This document shows positions 13,370 to 22,072 of a DNA stretch of 54,854 nt, one piece after another. The stretch is taken from IMG/VR virus record IMGVR_UViG_3300048066_000293, positions 1 through 54,854 of that record; one strand, written 5' to 3'. How positions within the stretch are numbered: position 1 is the first letter of the stretch; each line of letters begins with the position of its first letter. This stretch comes from a virus. The translations under genes and the position numbers were made by a program. Below the pieces are notes generated by a model. The model made no database searches. It was not told where the DNA came from and was given only the letters and a program-made list of their open reading frames with translations.

Positions 13370-13591
13370 ATGAGTACACTAAAAAACATTAGCCTTAACC
13401 TTGAGTTGGGCCAAACTATCCTAGTAGGGAAAAATCGTGAGCAAGCACAAATCACAAAAATAGAATTCCATGAAAAAAGTGGGGAGATTGCGATCAACAC
13501 AACCAAGGGTCCTAGGAAGGCTCTTACATTTAGTCTATTCAGCGAATCAGATGAATTACAGCTAGAAAATCCAGCTGACCGTTATCGCTAG
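13370..13591 (+). CDS. Small basic hypothetical protein, 73 aa
   Basis: ATG at 13370 follows AGGAGATC; the late core TAAATA is at 13337-13342. The protein is basic and beta-rich (LELGQTILVGKNREQAQI; GEIAINTTKGPRKALTF). Small Lsm- or CsrA-like folds have this look, but I cannot assign one. Confidence 0.65.
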   Translation: MSTLKNISLNLELGQTILVGKNREQAQITKIEFHEKSGEIAINTTKGPRKALTFSLFSESDELQLENPADRYR

Positions 13592-13593
13592 AC

Positions 13594-13599
13594 TAAATA
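13594..13599 (+). promoter_or_regulatory. Late promoter core TAAATA, leaderless position
   Basis: TAAATA is 5 bases before the ATG at 13605, with no Shine-Dalgarno site. Confidence 0.65.
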
Positions 13600-13604
13600 C
13601 TTTT

Positions 13605-13859
13605 ATGAGAATAGATGAAGTCCTTACCAGTGAACAAGACCTAGAAGATTGGGCAGCAAGTAGAAGCCTGTGTAAAAGCTCAAAGCCAAACTCGGCTCTG
13701 GGCGCCAGCGCACTCGCTTCATGCAAGTCGCAAGGCTACCGCAGGCGTGAAGGTGGCAAAAGTCATAAACTAGGAAAGTCTAAGAGTAGTAGAGTAAAAG
13801 TCGGCGGCAAGAAGATCAAGGGCAAGAAGTACGGCGGCCCATTACCGGATTGGAGTTAA
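13605..13859 (+). CDS. Small basic phage protein (MRIDE type), 84 aa
   Basis: The N-terminus MRIDEV is shared with several other genes of this window (19560 and 31250 are similar). The rest is Lys-, Arg- and Gly-rich (SHKLGKSKSSRVKVGGKK), suggesting nucleic-acid binding or a packaged virion protein. Leaderless TAAATA spacing supports the start. Confidence 0.7.
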   Translation: MRIDEVLTSEQDLEDWAASRSLCKSSKPNSALGASALASCKSQGYRRREGGKSHKLGKSKSSRVKVGGKKIKGKKYGGPLPDWS

Positions 13860-13863
13860 CAGA

Positions 13864-14397
13864 TTGCAGTTGATTACCGGTAGCCTTCTCGTAGCCCATC
13901 CAGTTCATGCAAAATATGAATCTGCTGAAACTGTAGTTTATATTACTGAAAGCACAGAACACAGCACAGTAGGACTAATTCTAAACAACCCTAGTACTGA
14001 AACAATGAAAACTGTAATGCGTGAAAACAATACAGAATGGGGCTGGAATCAAAAAATCTATAATGGCGGACAGTATAATAGAACTGCTATGGTAATGTTG
14101 CATTCAGACAATTGGTATAGTCGTAATACAATTCAAGTCAACAATGATCTAAGTATAAGCTCAGACGAACTTATGATAGACAAAATGGCAATGGGAGACT
14201 TTCCTGATTGGCATAAACTTTTTATTGGTTGCTCGGGTTGGTCACCAAGTGAACTAGAGCATCAAGTACGCAGACGCAAGCCCGAATGGTTAGTACTGCC
14301 ACACCCTACACGTAGTCTTATTGAATCAAACTCAAACGACTTATGGAACAAGGCAGTAGCTGAAATAAGCCAAGATCAAGTTAAAACTTTCTTTTAG
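13864..14397 (+). CDS. AlgH/YqgE (UPF0301) family protein, 177 aa
   Basis: The start is a TTG at 13864, six bases after GGAG; there is no closer ATG. The N-terminus ITGSLLVAHPVHAKYESAE and TVVYITESTEHSTVGLILN match the AlgH / YqgE family signature, with a GGQYNRTAMVMLH segment and IGCSGWSPSELEHQ (the conserved G-x-x-GW-x-x-x-QLE-type motif). The molecular role of the family is not settled; it is bacterial and rarely expected in phages. Confidence 0.75.
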   Translation: MQLITGSLLVAHPVHAKYESAETVVYITESTEHSTVGLILNNPSTETMKTVMRENNTEWGWNQKIYNGGQYNRTAMVMLHSDNWYSRNTIQVNNDLSISSDELMIDKMAMGDFPDWHKLFIGCSGWSPSELEHQVRRRKPEWLVLPHPTRSLIESNSNDLWNKAVAEISQDQVKTFF

Positions 14398-14398
14398 C

Positions 14399-14406
14399 TA
14401 TAAATA
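14399..14406 (+). promoter_or_regulatory. Full T4-type late promoter TATAAATA
   Basis: Exact TATAAATA at 14399-14406, 22 bases before the ATG at 14429, which has a ribosome-binding site. Confidence 0.65.
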
Positions 14407-14428
14407 CTCTATACAAAGGAGAAGGCAT

Positions 14429-14791
14429 ATGTCCAGATTACTACTGGCGTTTGCAGTTGGTATCTCACTTCTTGCTACTACAGCACTCGCTCAAGAACAA
14501 CAAGAACAAAGCAAAAGATTCATAACAACACAGGCATGTGATCCTGTGTTGAAGATGAGCGATATTGTGATGAACAAATATGGTGAGACTCCATTATTTC
14601 AAGGCGAAGGACTACAGTTTGCAGCACAAACAGGACAACCATTTAGAAGCTCAATGATGTTCTTTGTCAATCAAGACTCAGGAACGTGGAGTCTAATTAG
14701 TTTATACCCAGATGGCACAGCCTGTATGGTAGCAAACGGCAGAACATTTGAACCCTACTCAGGACCTATTGGCAAAAAGACACCAGGCTGA
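14429..14791 (+). CDS. Exported hypothetical protein with signal peptide, 120 aa
   Basis: A clear Sec signal peptide (residues 1-21, LLLAFAVGISLLATTALAQ, cut after ALA) precedes a mature domain with two Cys (about 35 and 96) that could form a disulfide. AAGGAGAAGG ribosome-binding site. The domain is not recognised; export suggests a periplasmic or surface role in the host. Its TGA overlaps the next ATG. Confidence 0.75.
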   Translation: MSRLLLAFAVGISLLATTALAQEQQEQSKRFITTQACDPVLKMSDIVMNKYGETPLFQGEGLQFAAQTGQPFRSSMMFFVNQDSGTWSLISLYPDGTACMVANGRTFEPYSGPIGKKTPG

Positions 14792-15015
14792 TGTGGGTAC
14801 TAGTTTATATTGTGATACAACCGTTTGTCGCAGGAGATGTCAATAGTTTAGAGCCATATGCAATCAATCCTATGGGTCCAAGAGTTACATTTGATTCTAT
14901 GATCGAGTGCTTTGAAGCAAGAGAAAGACTCAGTGATAAAGTTGGATTAGGTAACGGATACTATGGACCTAACAAGCAAGCCATCTGCATCGCCACTGAT
15001 GCTAAACAGTTATAA
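14791..15015 (+). CDS. Small exported or membrane-anchored protein, 74 aa
   Basis: ATG at 14791 overlaps the previous stop (ATG inside CTGATG). A hydrophobic start (WVLVYIVIQPFVAG) is followed by a small domain with Cys at about 46 and 66. It is likely anchored or exported, and coupled to the secreted protein upstream. No family recognised. Confidence 0.65.
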   Translation: MWVLVYIVIQPFVAGDVNSLEPYAINPMGPRVTFDSMIECFEARERLSDKVGLGNGYYGPNKQAICIATDAKQL

Positions 15016-15018
15016 ATA
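15011..15018 (+). promoter_or_regulatory. Full T4-type late promoter TATAAATA
   Basis: Exact TATAAATA, 26 bases before the GTG of the HNH gene. Confidence 0.65.
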
Positions 15019-15044
15019 TTAAAATAACATAGGATATCTATAAC

Positions 15045-15554
15045 GTGGCAGACACTCTTGTACTTAATGCAGACGGACAACCAGTATCATTACTACCTCC
15101 CAGTACTATTCAATGGAAAGAAGCAATCACATACATGTGGCTAGACAAAGTCAATGTACTTGAATGGTATGATGATTGGATTGTTAGTAGCGCAAGATGG
15201 GAAACTAGAGTACCAGCAATCATTATGCTAAAGCAAATGTATCGACGGCGAAGCACACCTCGCTTTTCCAAATACAACTGCCACCTAAGAGACAAATTTG
15301 TCTGCCAATATTGCTCAAACACCTTTTCCAAACAAGATTTAACATTAGATCACGTAATACCAATTAGCCTTGGTGGTAAAACATCTTGGGATAACATTGT
15401 GAGTGCGTGTAACCCGTGCAACAGCACAAAAGGTAGCAAACTAATCAAACCAAAGAATGCACCTTACCAACCTACTTATTATGAGCTTGCAAACAATCGT
15501 AAACTAATAGGATTTGAAAACAAGCACCCTAGCTGGGAAACATTTTTAAAATGA
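15045..15554 (+). CDS. HNH endonuclease, 169 aa
   Basis: GTG start at 15045 after ATAGGAT. The C-terminal half is a classic HNH module: CQYC, LTLDHVIPISLGGKTSWDN and CNPCNSTKG (about residues 86-128), with two zinc knuckles and the catalytic DH. The N-terminal part (LVLNADGQPVSLLPPSTIQW) matches the stand-alone HNH family common in alphaproteobacteria and phages. A free-standing homing nuclease or a packaging-related nick maker are both possible. Overlaps the next gene by ATGA. Confidence 0.9.
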   Translation: MADTLVLNADGQPVSLLPPSTIQWKEAITYMWLDKVNVLEWYDDWIVSSARWETRVPAIIMLKQMYRRRSTPRFSKYNCHLRDKFVCQYCSNTFSKQDLTLDHVIPISLGGKTSWDNIVSACNPCNSTKGSKLIKPKNAPYQPTYYELANNRKLIGFENKHPSWETFLK

Positions 15555-16531
15555 GACACTATCGATATAAGCAATGGCCGTCACATGTCAAAGGTAGATT
15601 TGCAGGAATTTATAAAGAAATTGGAGATAGGACACCTGACAGAGTAGATTGGTTTGCTCCAGAAGAATGGGTTCACAACTGGAAGAGAGAAGCCCGTTGG
15701 AAAAACTTTCAAGTACAAGCACATTCAAGAGAGCTTAATATGTTGTTTGGTACACAACGAGGATGTAAAGAACAAACTGAAAGATGTCCTGCTGGAGCAA
15801 ATATAATCCATTGGCCTACTTTTTGGATAAGTGCAACAGTAGATCAAACACAATATGCAGAATTTCCGCGACAAGGGAAAATAACAAAAGCCTTTATGAG
15901 TTTAAATGGCCAACCGCATGTACATAGATGTATGATAATGGATGAGTTAGTAAGACGCAAAATGCACAAACATGCAGTTATGACTTGGCATTATCCTAAT
16001 GTTGATTGGGATTGGAAAGCATGGAAGCCTGAGCTTTTAGAAATAGAACCTAATTGGAATCGTGATAGTGCCGACAGTTTTAAATATTCAACATTTATGC
16101 ACAGCGCACTTAGCAGCTCGTTTATGAATTTAATTGCCGAATCACAAGCTGATATTCCTTTCCTTACAGAAAAAACATTCCAACAAATTATCTACAAGCG
16201 TCCGTTCTTAACTATGGCAGGAGCTGGTATATACAAAGATATGGATAAACTTGGTTTTAAAAGATACGATGAGATATTTGATTATTCTTTTGATGAAGTA
16301 GAAGATTCAATGGAAAGAGGACTAATGATCATTGATCAGGTTGAGTCTATAATAGGAAAGGATTACGAAGCAATGAATCGGAAGATAATGCCTAAATTAG
16401 AATACAATTATCAACGAGCAAGAACACTAGCAAACGATCCTAGTTATGTTCCAGACATAGTAAAAGAAATGATAAGGTGGAACCCTAAGTTTAGCCCACC
16501 TTATGTTCGATTTTTACAAGGCGTTACTTAA
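15551..16531 (+). CDS. Hypothetical phage protein, possibly glycosyltransferase-related, 326 aa
   Basis: Start overlaps the HNH stop (ATGA). The segment FLTEKTFQQIIYKRPFLTMAG near residues 200-220 followed by LGFKRYDEIFDYSFDE resembles the C-terminal motif of phage and bacterial proteins related to glycosyltransferases (EKTF...P followed by a GF...D block). No N-terminal nucleotide-sugar motif is clear, so this is a weak assignment. Convergent with the DUF454 gene. Confidence 0.6.
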   Translation: MRHYRYKQWPSHVKGRFAGIYKEIGDRTPDRVDWFAPEEWVHNWKREARWKNFQVQAHSRELNMLFGTQRGCKEQTERCPAGANIIHWPTFWISATVDQTQYAEFPRQGKITKAFMSLNGQPHVHRCMIMDELVRRKMHKHAVMTWHYPNVDWDWKAWKPELLEIEPNWNRDSADSFKYSTFMHSALSSSFMNLIAESQADIPFLTEKTFQQIIYKRPFLTMAGAGIYKDMDKLGFKRYDEIFDYSFDEVEDSMERGLMIIDQVESIIGKDYEAMNRKIMPKLEYNYQRARTLANDPSYVPDIVKEMIRWNPKFSPPYVRFLQGVT

Positions 16532-16937
16532 ACCAAGCAATCTTTTTACCTGCAGAAACTCTACGTTCTTGTTCTTCAACACTGCCAGGATAGCGCCAAG
16601 CCCATATAGCAACCAGTGCCATAAAGCCTCCGCTCCACATAACAGCTTTGATGTTACCTGTAGTAAACCACAAAAACGCAAGAGAACTACTCATTACTAG
16701 TACCATTGCGTATTTGCCCCATGTAGGGAATACTTTCTTCTCAACCCAATTAGTTAGGAACGGACCAAAGTATTTGTGATTGTATAACCATTTGTGCATT
16801 CTAGGCGAACTTTTTGCAAAACAATATGCTGCGAACACTAAGAATACGGAAAACGGAATGCCCGGCACGACAACGCCAATGTAGGCCATTCCTAAGGATA
16901 GAAAGCCTAAGCCCATCCACATATATTTTTTAACCAT
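16524..16937 (-). CDS. DUF454 (YbaN) family inner-membrane protein, 137 aa
   Basis: The pattern [36 protein letters not shown] is the DUF454 signature (GIVLPxLPTTPFLLLxAxCFARSSPRxxxWL). Two further membrane segments follow (about residues 75-115). Function of the family is not known. It overlaps the end of hemA by 8 bases, so it is co-translated with ALAS, and this pairing may hint at a link to heme or membrane function. Confidence 0.85.
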   Translation of the reverse strand: MVKKYMWMGLGFLSLGMAYIGVVVPGIPFSVFLVFAAYCFAKSSPRMHKWLYNHKYFGPFLTNWVEKKVFPTWGKYAMVLVMSSSLAFLWFTTGNIKAVMWSGGFMALVAIWAWRYPGSVEEQERRVSAGKKIAWFK

Positions 16938-18117
16938 TAATTACCTCTGTTAATGCTTTAATTAAATCCTCAATCATACCATCAGTATGATACGGCGTGG
17001 GAGCAAAGCGTAGTCTCTCAGTACCTTCGGCTACTGTAGGATAATTAATAGGTTGCACATATATCCCATAGTCATTAATAAGTGAATCACTTACAGCTTT
17101 ACATGTTTTTGCTTCACCTATGAGTAAAGGAACAATATGAGTAGTAGAGCAATCCATAGGATCTAAACCAGCTTTGGTCATCCTATGCTTTAGTTTGCGA
17201 GCTCTTTCCTGATGCTGTTCCCTAAGTTCGTTATGATCTCGCAAGTATTTGATACTAGCAAGGGCACCAGCACAAGTCACAGGACTCATACTGGTTGTAA
17301 AAATAAAGCCTGAAGCTACAGAACGAATCGCATCTATGATGTCAGCGTCCGCTGCTATGTACCCGCCCTGTACTCCAAAGGCTTTGCCTAGCGTACCGTT
17401 TACGATATCCACATTATCCTGCAGGTTTAGTTTCTGTAAATAGCCTGCTCCTTGTTCTCCGTATAATCCTACGGCATGAACCTCATCAATGTATGTCATC
17501 GCCCCATACTGGTCTGCTAAGGTGCAAATATCGAGGATAGGCGACACATCTCCATCCATGCTATACACAGATTCGAACACAATACAAGGTGTTCCGGAAA
17601 CACTTTTTAGCTTATCCTCTAGGTCGTTCATATCATTGTGCTGCCATATGATCTTGTCAGCACCACTGTGTCTTATCCCTTGGATCAAAGATGCGTGATT
17701 ATTTGAATCACTTAAAAACACAATGTCGGGAATGATTTGTTTAAGAGCGACCAAACTCCATTCATTTGCAACATACGCACTAGAAAAGAGGAGCGCACTC
17801 TGCTTGCTATGCAAGTCAGCCAGCTCGTGTTCTAGTGCTACATGATAGTGTGAAGTGCCTCCTATGTTTCTGGTGCCTCCACTGCCAGCGCCTGTTTGAT
17901 CTAATGCAGTGTGCATTGCATCTATTACAATTTTATTCTGGCCCATTCCGAGGTAATCATTTGAGCACCAGTTTACAATCTCTTTGATTGCATACTTTCC
18001 GTACCAAATAGCTTTAGGAAACTTTCCGCGTTCTCTAAGAATGTCATTAAACACACGGTACTTGCCTTCCTGTTTTAACTGTGCAAGTACTTGTTGGAAT
18101 GGTTTTTTATCTATCAT
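16930..18117 (-). CDS. hemA: 5-aminolevulinate synthase (ALAS), 395 aa
   Basis: ALAS condenses glycine and succinyl-CoA to 5-aminolevulinate, the first step of heme synthesis in alphaproteobacteria (PLP enzyme). Signature segments: [17 protein letters not shown] (ALAS type, distinguishing it from KBL and BioF), the PLP-contacting [12 protein letters not shown], and the Schiff-base lysine in GTLGKAFG. I place the start at 18117: TAAATA lies 5 bases upstream, and the alternative ATG at 18123 is inside that motif. Length equals bacterial ALAS and no key residue is missing, so it should be active. Followed by the coupled DUF454 gene. A likely auxiliary metabolic gene. Confidence 0.95.
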   Translation of the reverse strand: MIDKKPFQQVLAQLKQEGKYRVFNDILRERGKFPKAIWYGKYAIKEIVNWCSNDYLGMGQNKIVIDAMHTALDQTGAGSGGTRNIGGTSHYHVALEHELADLHSKQSALLFSSAYVANEWSLVALKQIIPDIVFLSDSNNHASLIQGIRHSGADKIIWQHNDMNDLEDKLKSVSGTPCIVFESVYSMDGDVSPILDICTLADQYGAMTYIDEVHAVGLYGEQGAGYLQKLNLQDNVDIVNGTLGKAFGVQGGYIAADADIIDAIRSVASGFIFTTSMSPVTCAGALASIKYLRDHNELREQHQERARKLKHRMTKAGLDPMDCSTTHIVPLLIGEAKTCKAVSDSLINDYGIYVQPINYPTVAEGTERLRFAPTPYHTDGMIEDLIKALTEVING

Positions 18118-18121
18118 GTGC

Positions 18122-18137
18122 ATATTTAACTAAATAT
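18122..18137. promoter_or_regulatory. Palindromic divergent late promoter
   Basis: ATATTTAACTAAATAT is a near-perfect inverted repeat that supplies one TAAATA core to each strand: minus for hemA (5 bases from its ATG), plus for the gene at 18155 (18 bases, with AGGAG). One element may fire both ways. Confidence 0.6.
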
Positions 18138-18154
18138 TGTATAGGAGTTTACAG

Positions 18155-18463
18155 ATGCGAGCAACAGATATAGTAAGACAAGTATTAGATTTATTAGATG
18201 CTGTAGAAGGCCAACAAGATCTAAAGCCTAAGGTTATTCCTGATGACACTTGCGGAGCAGAACAAGGTGAACCGATTGCAGGACGATTCAAACAAATATT
18301 TGCAATGTTAGATGCACCTAGCAATGGACCTCTTGCTAACAGCCCAAACGAAGTAGTTGCTCCTGTAAGTGCAGTAACAACAGATGCAGGCGGTGGAGTA
18401 AATGGACCTAAAGATCCTGCAGACATTAGAGTAAAAGACCCAGGAGCATACAATGGCAGCTAA
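18155..18463 (+). CDS. Hypothetical virion-region protein, 102 aa
   Basis: The ATG at 18155 follows ATAGGAG, which decides against the in-frame ATG at 18137. The N-terminal helix (TDIVRQVLDLLDAVEG) and a Gly/Pro-rich tail are typical of small tail or scaffold proteins, but no family is recognised. Overlaps the next start by 11 bases. Confidence 0.7.
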   Translation: MRATDIVRQVLDLLDAVEGQQDLKPKVIPDDTCGAEQGEPIAGRFKQIFAMLDAPSNGPLANSPNEVVAPVSAVTTDAGGGVNGPKDPADIRVKDPGAYNGS

Positions 18464-18677
18464 CGGAATATCAACACTAGCAACTAAACAGCTAAGACAA
18501 GAAGCAAAACTTACACTTGCAGGACAAGATAGAGCAGCTCGTAATGTGATACAACCAGGACGTTACGCAGATACAACAGCAGATTTAACACAACTACCTA
18601 CAAGATATGTAGACGACACAGTTGTAAACAATGATAATACAGGTGGCCTCAAGCAGGGCAGACCGTGGGCTACATAA
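18453..18677 (+). CDS. Hypothetical virion-region protein, 74 aa
   Basis: Coupled to the previous gene. Short Ala/Gln/Thr-rich protein (LATKQLRQEAKLTLAG; RYADTTADLTQLPTRYVDD). Probably a small structural protein given its place before the tail genes; no family recognised. Confidence 0.65.
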   Translation: MAANGISTLATKQLRQEAKLTLAGQDRAARNVIQPGRYADTTADLTQLPTRYVDDTVVNNDNTGGLKQGRPWAT

Positions 18678-18680
18678 TCA

Positions 18681-19544
18681 ATGCCCAATCTAAATCCAAA
18701 CTCAACTAACTACGTACACAGTCATGAGCCAAACACTAATGACTTACATATGGCAATGGACTACAACAGTGTAGGGCAACCTGTTATTAGAACGGTAGGC
18801 GGAGACATCTACAACAGTATCAACCTACCAGCAGGCTTTGGACAGATACACAAGTTTGGTGCTGTTCCTACTATGAGCATAGACACCGTTGGAACCATAT
18901 GGGACGAGGACGACACCATCTACCCTTGGGCGGCGATTGATGCCAACGGTGTGTTGAATATCAAAGTTACCAATACAAACAATGAAAACAATCTCAACAC
19001 AGACTTAGATGGTGACACAGTAGAGATACAAGGGTTAGATGAAAACTATGAAATACAGACTGAAACTGTAACCATATCAGGTTCAACAGCAACAACAGTC
19101 AATCCTTACAAAAGAATCTACAGAGCAAGATATCAAAACGGCGGCGGCTTTGATGTTAATACAACTGCTCGTATATTAATACAAACACAGACTAATGTGA
19201 CTGTGGCAAAGATACTAGAGAATCAAGGTCAAACACTGATGGCTATCTATACTGTACCTGCGGGCTTCACAGGTTACTTGATGAGATTAGATGTTACAGC
19301 ACAGGATGACGCAACAGGCGAATTCAAATTAATGGTTAGAGAAGGTGGCACTGGATCGTTTGCCATTAGGCACGTTGCTGAAGTAGTTGGCCGCGGCGGC
19401 CCGTATCAGTTGGAATATCCTATTCCACAATCATTTCCAGAGAAGTCAGACATTGATGCCCGTATGCACACTCTTGCAAACAACGGACGTTATACTTGCA
19501 CGTTTGATATCTTATTAGTAGATAATACAGCAGGCACTCCCTAA
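18681..19544 (+). CDS. Putative virion structural protein, 287 aa
   Basis: The protein is beta-rich throughout, with no catalytic motif (GTIWDEDDTIYPWAAIDANG; YTVPAGFTGYLMRLDVTAQ). The C-terminal half resembles domains of phage capsid fibres or receptor-facing proteins in marine T4-like phages. It lies upstream of a tail-fibre gene. Start at ATG 18681, four bases after the previous stop. Confidence 0.65.
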   Translation: MPNLNPNSTNYVHSHEPNTNDLHMAMDYNSVGQPVIRTVGGDIYNSINLPAGFGQIHKFGAVPTMSIDTVGTIWDEDDTIYPWAAIDANGVLNIKVTNTNNENNLNTDLDGDTVEIQGLDENYEIQTETVTISGSTATTVNPYKRIYRARYQNGGGFDVNTTARILIQTQTNVTVAKILENQGQTLMAIYTVPAGFTGYLMRLDVTAQDDATGEFKLMVREGGTGSFAIRHVAEVVGRGGPYQLEYPIPQSFPEKSDIDARMHTLANNGRYTCTFDILLVDNTAGTP

Positions 19545-19549
19545 TTAGG

Positions 19550-19555
19550 TAAATA
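19550..19555 (+). promoter_or_regulatory. Late promoter core TAAATA, leaderless position
   Basis: TAAATA is 4 bases (CATT) before the ATG at 19560, with no Shine-Dalgarno site. Confidence 0.65.
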
Positions 19556-19559
19556 CATT

Positions 19560-19856
19560 ATGCGCATAGATGAAATCACAATAAACATTCCAATCACAAT
19601 TGACCTAGACGGTGACAAACCTCGTGTAAACGTAGCAGGTAAGGATGCTACTAAAAAAGATGATAGTGATTTAGATCAAAATCCAGTAATGTTATCACCT
19701 CCACAGCAAGAAATTGAACTTGCTAAATCAGAACAAGGTAAAGAAAGTCCATATATTGACACTTTACTTGACGATGACGACGAAGGATCAGAAGAAACTA
19801 CTGATCAAGAAGATAATCTCGATAACATCAAAGCATTAGCCGGCTTAACCAAATAA
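19560..19856 (+). CDS. Small acidic phage protein (MRIDE type), 98 aa
   Basis: Starts MRIDEITINIPITIDLDG, sharing the MRIDE start with the gene at 13605. The C-terminal half is acidic (DDDDEGSEETTDQED). No family recognised. Leaderless TAAATA spacing. Confidence 0.65.
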   Translation: MRIDEITINIPITIDLDGDKPRVNVAGKDATKKDDSDLDQNPVMLSPPQQEIELAKSEQGKESPYIDTLLDDDDEGSEETTDQEDNLDNIKALAGLTK

Positions 19857-19885
19857 ATACAGTTGTATTATAGGAGGGCACCTAG

Positions 19886-21583
19886 TTGGGATTGGTCCGC
19901 AAAATCAAAGCCGGTCTAGTCAAAATCAGCGTAAATGATTTTGTAGGAGAAGACGGCAATATATTCTTTGACATTGACGATGGCGTTATGCGCCTGTCAG
20001 ATGGTGCCACACCAGGAGGAATACCTCTAAGTTCTGGGGGCGGAGAAGGCGGAGCAAGTACATTTAGACAACTCTTAGATACACCTGGTTCTTTCAGTGG
20101 ACATGGTGGCAAATATCTAAAAGTAAATGCACAAGCAAGTGCAATTGAGTTTGTAGATGAAACTGTTTTTGATGGCGACTATGACTCTTTAACTAATACT
20201 CCTACACTGTTTAATCCATCAAATATAACTTCAAATCTTATTCCTGGTACAACTGAACTAATTGATTTAGGTAGCACTTCTAAAAAATTCCGTGACTTAT
20301 ATCTTAGCGGCAATACAATCTTTTTAGGTACAGCAGAAATAAGCCGCAATTCAGGAGGCGGCATTGATTTACCTTCTGGAAGTAAAGTTGGCGGCGTAGC
20401 AATTACTAGCACACCTAGTTATAATAATCTTACAGACTTACCAACTTTATTCAGCGGAGCATATGCTGACCTAACTGGCAAGCCAAATATACCTGTAGAT
20501 GTAAGTGACCTAACAGACACAGGTAGTTTGTTAGGTGGTGGAGGCGGTGGCGGAGGAGGTACATCAAACTATAATGATCTAACTAATCTGCCCGACTTAA
20601 CAGTATATCAACTAGCGTCGACTGCCTTTAGTGGAGCATATGCAGACTTAACAGGCAAGCCTACACTATTCAGCGGAAGCTATACTGATCTAACTGATAC
20701 TCCTGCATTGTTCAGCGGAGACTATACTGACTTAACTAACAAACCTACTACACTATCTGGTTATGGAATTACAGACGCTGCTACATCAGCACAGGGCGCA
20801 CTAGCAGACAGCGCACTACAAAGTTTTACAGTTACAGAAGGTATGGTAACTGCCCATCAAGCAGCTCTAAGTATAACAGAAAGCCAAATAAGCGATCTGC
20901 AAAGTTATCTAACAGCAGTATCTGAAGCACAAGTTACTGCTCATCAAGCAGCTCTAAGTATAACAGAAAGTCAAATTAGTGACTTTGGTACATATCTTAC
21001 AACAGTAGCATTTGCAGATTTAACTAGTAAACCTACGACACTTGTAGGATATGGAATAACAGATGCAGCAACAGCAGCCCAAGGTGCATTAGCTGATACA
21101 GCATTACAGAGTTATACAGTTACAGAATCAGATGTTACTACACACCAGGCTGCTCTATTAATTACAGAGAGTCAAATAAGTGATCTGCAAAGTTATCTAA
21201 CATCAGTTGCGTTTGGTGATCTAACAACAACACCTACTACTGTAGCAGGATATGGCATTACAGATGTATATACTAAAACAGAAACAGATAGCGCAGTATC
21301 AACAGCAGTATCAAATCTAGTAGGAGATGCTCCTGCTGTACTAGATACGCTAAGTGAACTAGCAGATGCTATAGGCGATGATGCAGACTTTTTAACTACT
21401 TTGAACGGAAATATTGCGCTCAAAGCAAACACAGCTGATCTTGCAACAGTAGCAACATCAGGCAGTTATAATGATCTAGCAGATCAACCTGACGTGTCTG
21501 ACCTAACTGACGTACAAGGTAAACTTGCAGCAGCAGGCGGCGTATCGGACGACGATGCTCTTGCTTATAGTATTATCTTTTAA
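19886..21583 (+). CDS. Tail fibre protein built from repeats, 565 aa
   Basis: TTG start at 19886 after a very strong AGGAGGG, preceded by a late core at 19854-19859. From about residue 165 the protein is built from repeats of the type YNDLTNLPDL / YADLTGKPTLFSG / YTDLTDTPALFSG, then longer repeats with TESQISDLQSYL and GYGITDAAT. Such DLT-x-KP repeats are common in phage tail fibres and other trimeric shafts. A Gly run (about 215-222) may be a hinge. It probably recognises the host surface. Confidence 0.85.
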   Translation: MGLVRKIKAGLVKISVNDFVGEDGNIFFDIDDGVMRLSDGATPGGIPLSSGGGEGGASTFRQLLDTPGSFSGHGGKYLKVNAQASAIEFVDETVFDGDYDSLTNTPTLFNPSNITSNLIPGTTELIDLGSTSKKFRDLYLSGNTIFLGTAEISRNSGGGIDLPSGSKVGGVAITSTPSYNNLTDLPTLFSGAYADLTGKPNIPVDVSDLTDTGSLLGGGGGGGGGTSNYNDLTNLPDLTVYQLASTAFSGAYADLTGKPTLFSGSYTDLTDTPALFSGDYTDLTNKPTTLSGYGITDAATSAQGALADSALQSFTVTEGMVTAHQAALSITESQISDLQSYLTAVSEAQVTAHQAALSITESQISDFGTYLTTVAFADLTSKPTTLVGYGITDAATAAQGALADTALQSYTVTESDVTTHQAALLITESQISDLQSYLTSVAFGDLTTTPTTVAGYGITDVYTKTETDSAVSTAVSNLVGDAPAVLDTLSELADAIGDDADFLTTLNGNIALKANTADLATVATSGSYNDLADQPDVSDLTDVQGKLAAAGGVSDDDALAYSIIF

Positions 21584-21591
21584 TCAAGATT

Positions 21592-21621
21592 AAGCCCGAG
21601 CTAGTTTCCTAACCCGGGCTT
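21592..21621. terminator. Possible bidirectional terminator
   Basis: Inverted repeat AAGCCCG / CGGGCTT with a long loop, between convergent genes. It lacks a clear T run on either strand, so this is weak. Confidence 0.35.
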
Positions 21622-21689
21622 GCCAAATACTCTCTTATAGTTATTTACAGCTATGCTGCATTTTATTCTTTAAGGTTGTTTGTGTATAA

Positions 21690-22007
21690 TTATTTAGTTG
21701 GTTTACCGTTTACGAACTCGTAAAACTTTTCAGCCGCTTCTAATACAGCATCAGCACCTGGTACTTCAGGCATTTTTACTGTAGTTACAACTTCGTCGCC
21801 GTCCTTAGCAACAGTTGTTTCAAACTGTCCTAGTTTAGCGTGGTAGTCGTTCCAAATATTGTTCTGCGCCATTTCTAGCACTTTGGTACGAATCTCATAA
21901 CCGTTTTTGTTTGTTGTGACTTTTGGCATTGCTTGCTTGAACATATCTGCAATCTCTTGAGTTTGTTTCAAGATAGTTTCACCGTAAGTAGTTTCTACTT
22001 TTGACAT
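21690..22007 (-). CDS. Small helical protein, phasin-like in pattern, 105 aa
   Basis: ATG at 22007 after AAGGAGAAA; promoter at 22044-22072. Helical and amphipathic (TYGETILKQTQEIADMFKQA; VLEMAQNNIWNDYHAKLGQ), reminiscent of phasin-like proteins, but the family is not certain. It is last in the minus-strand island with the alternative oxidase. Confidence 0.65.
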   Translation of the reverse strand: MSKVETTYGETILKQTQEIADMFKQAMPKVTTNKNGYEIRTKVLEMAQNNIWNDYHAKLGQFETTVAKDGDEVVTTVKMPEVPGADAVLEAAEKFYEFVNGKPTK

Positions 22008-22043
22008 AATATTTCTCCTTGTGTGTCTGTGTGTAGTGTTATT

Positions 22044-22072
22044 AATATAACGTATTATTTAGTACTTGTCAA
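22044..22072 (-). promoter_or_regulatory. Sigma70 promoter TTGACA-17-TATATT
   Basis: -35 at 22067-22072, -10 at 22044-22049. Drives the gene at 21690-22007; it overlaps the 3' end of the AOX gene. Confidence 0.8.
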
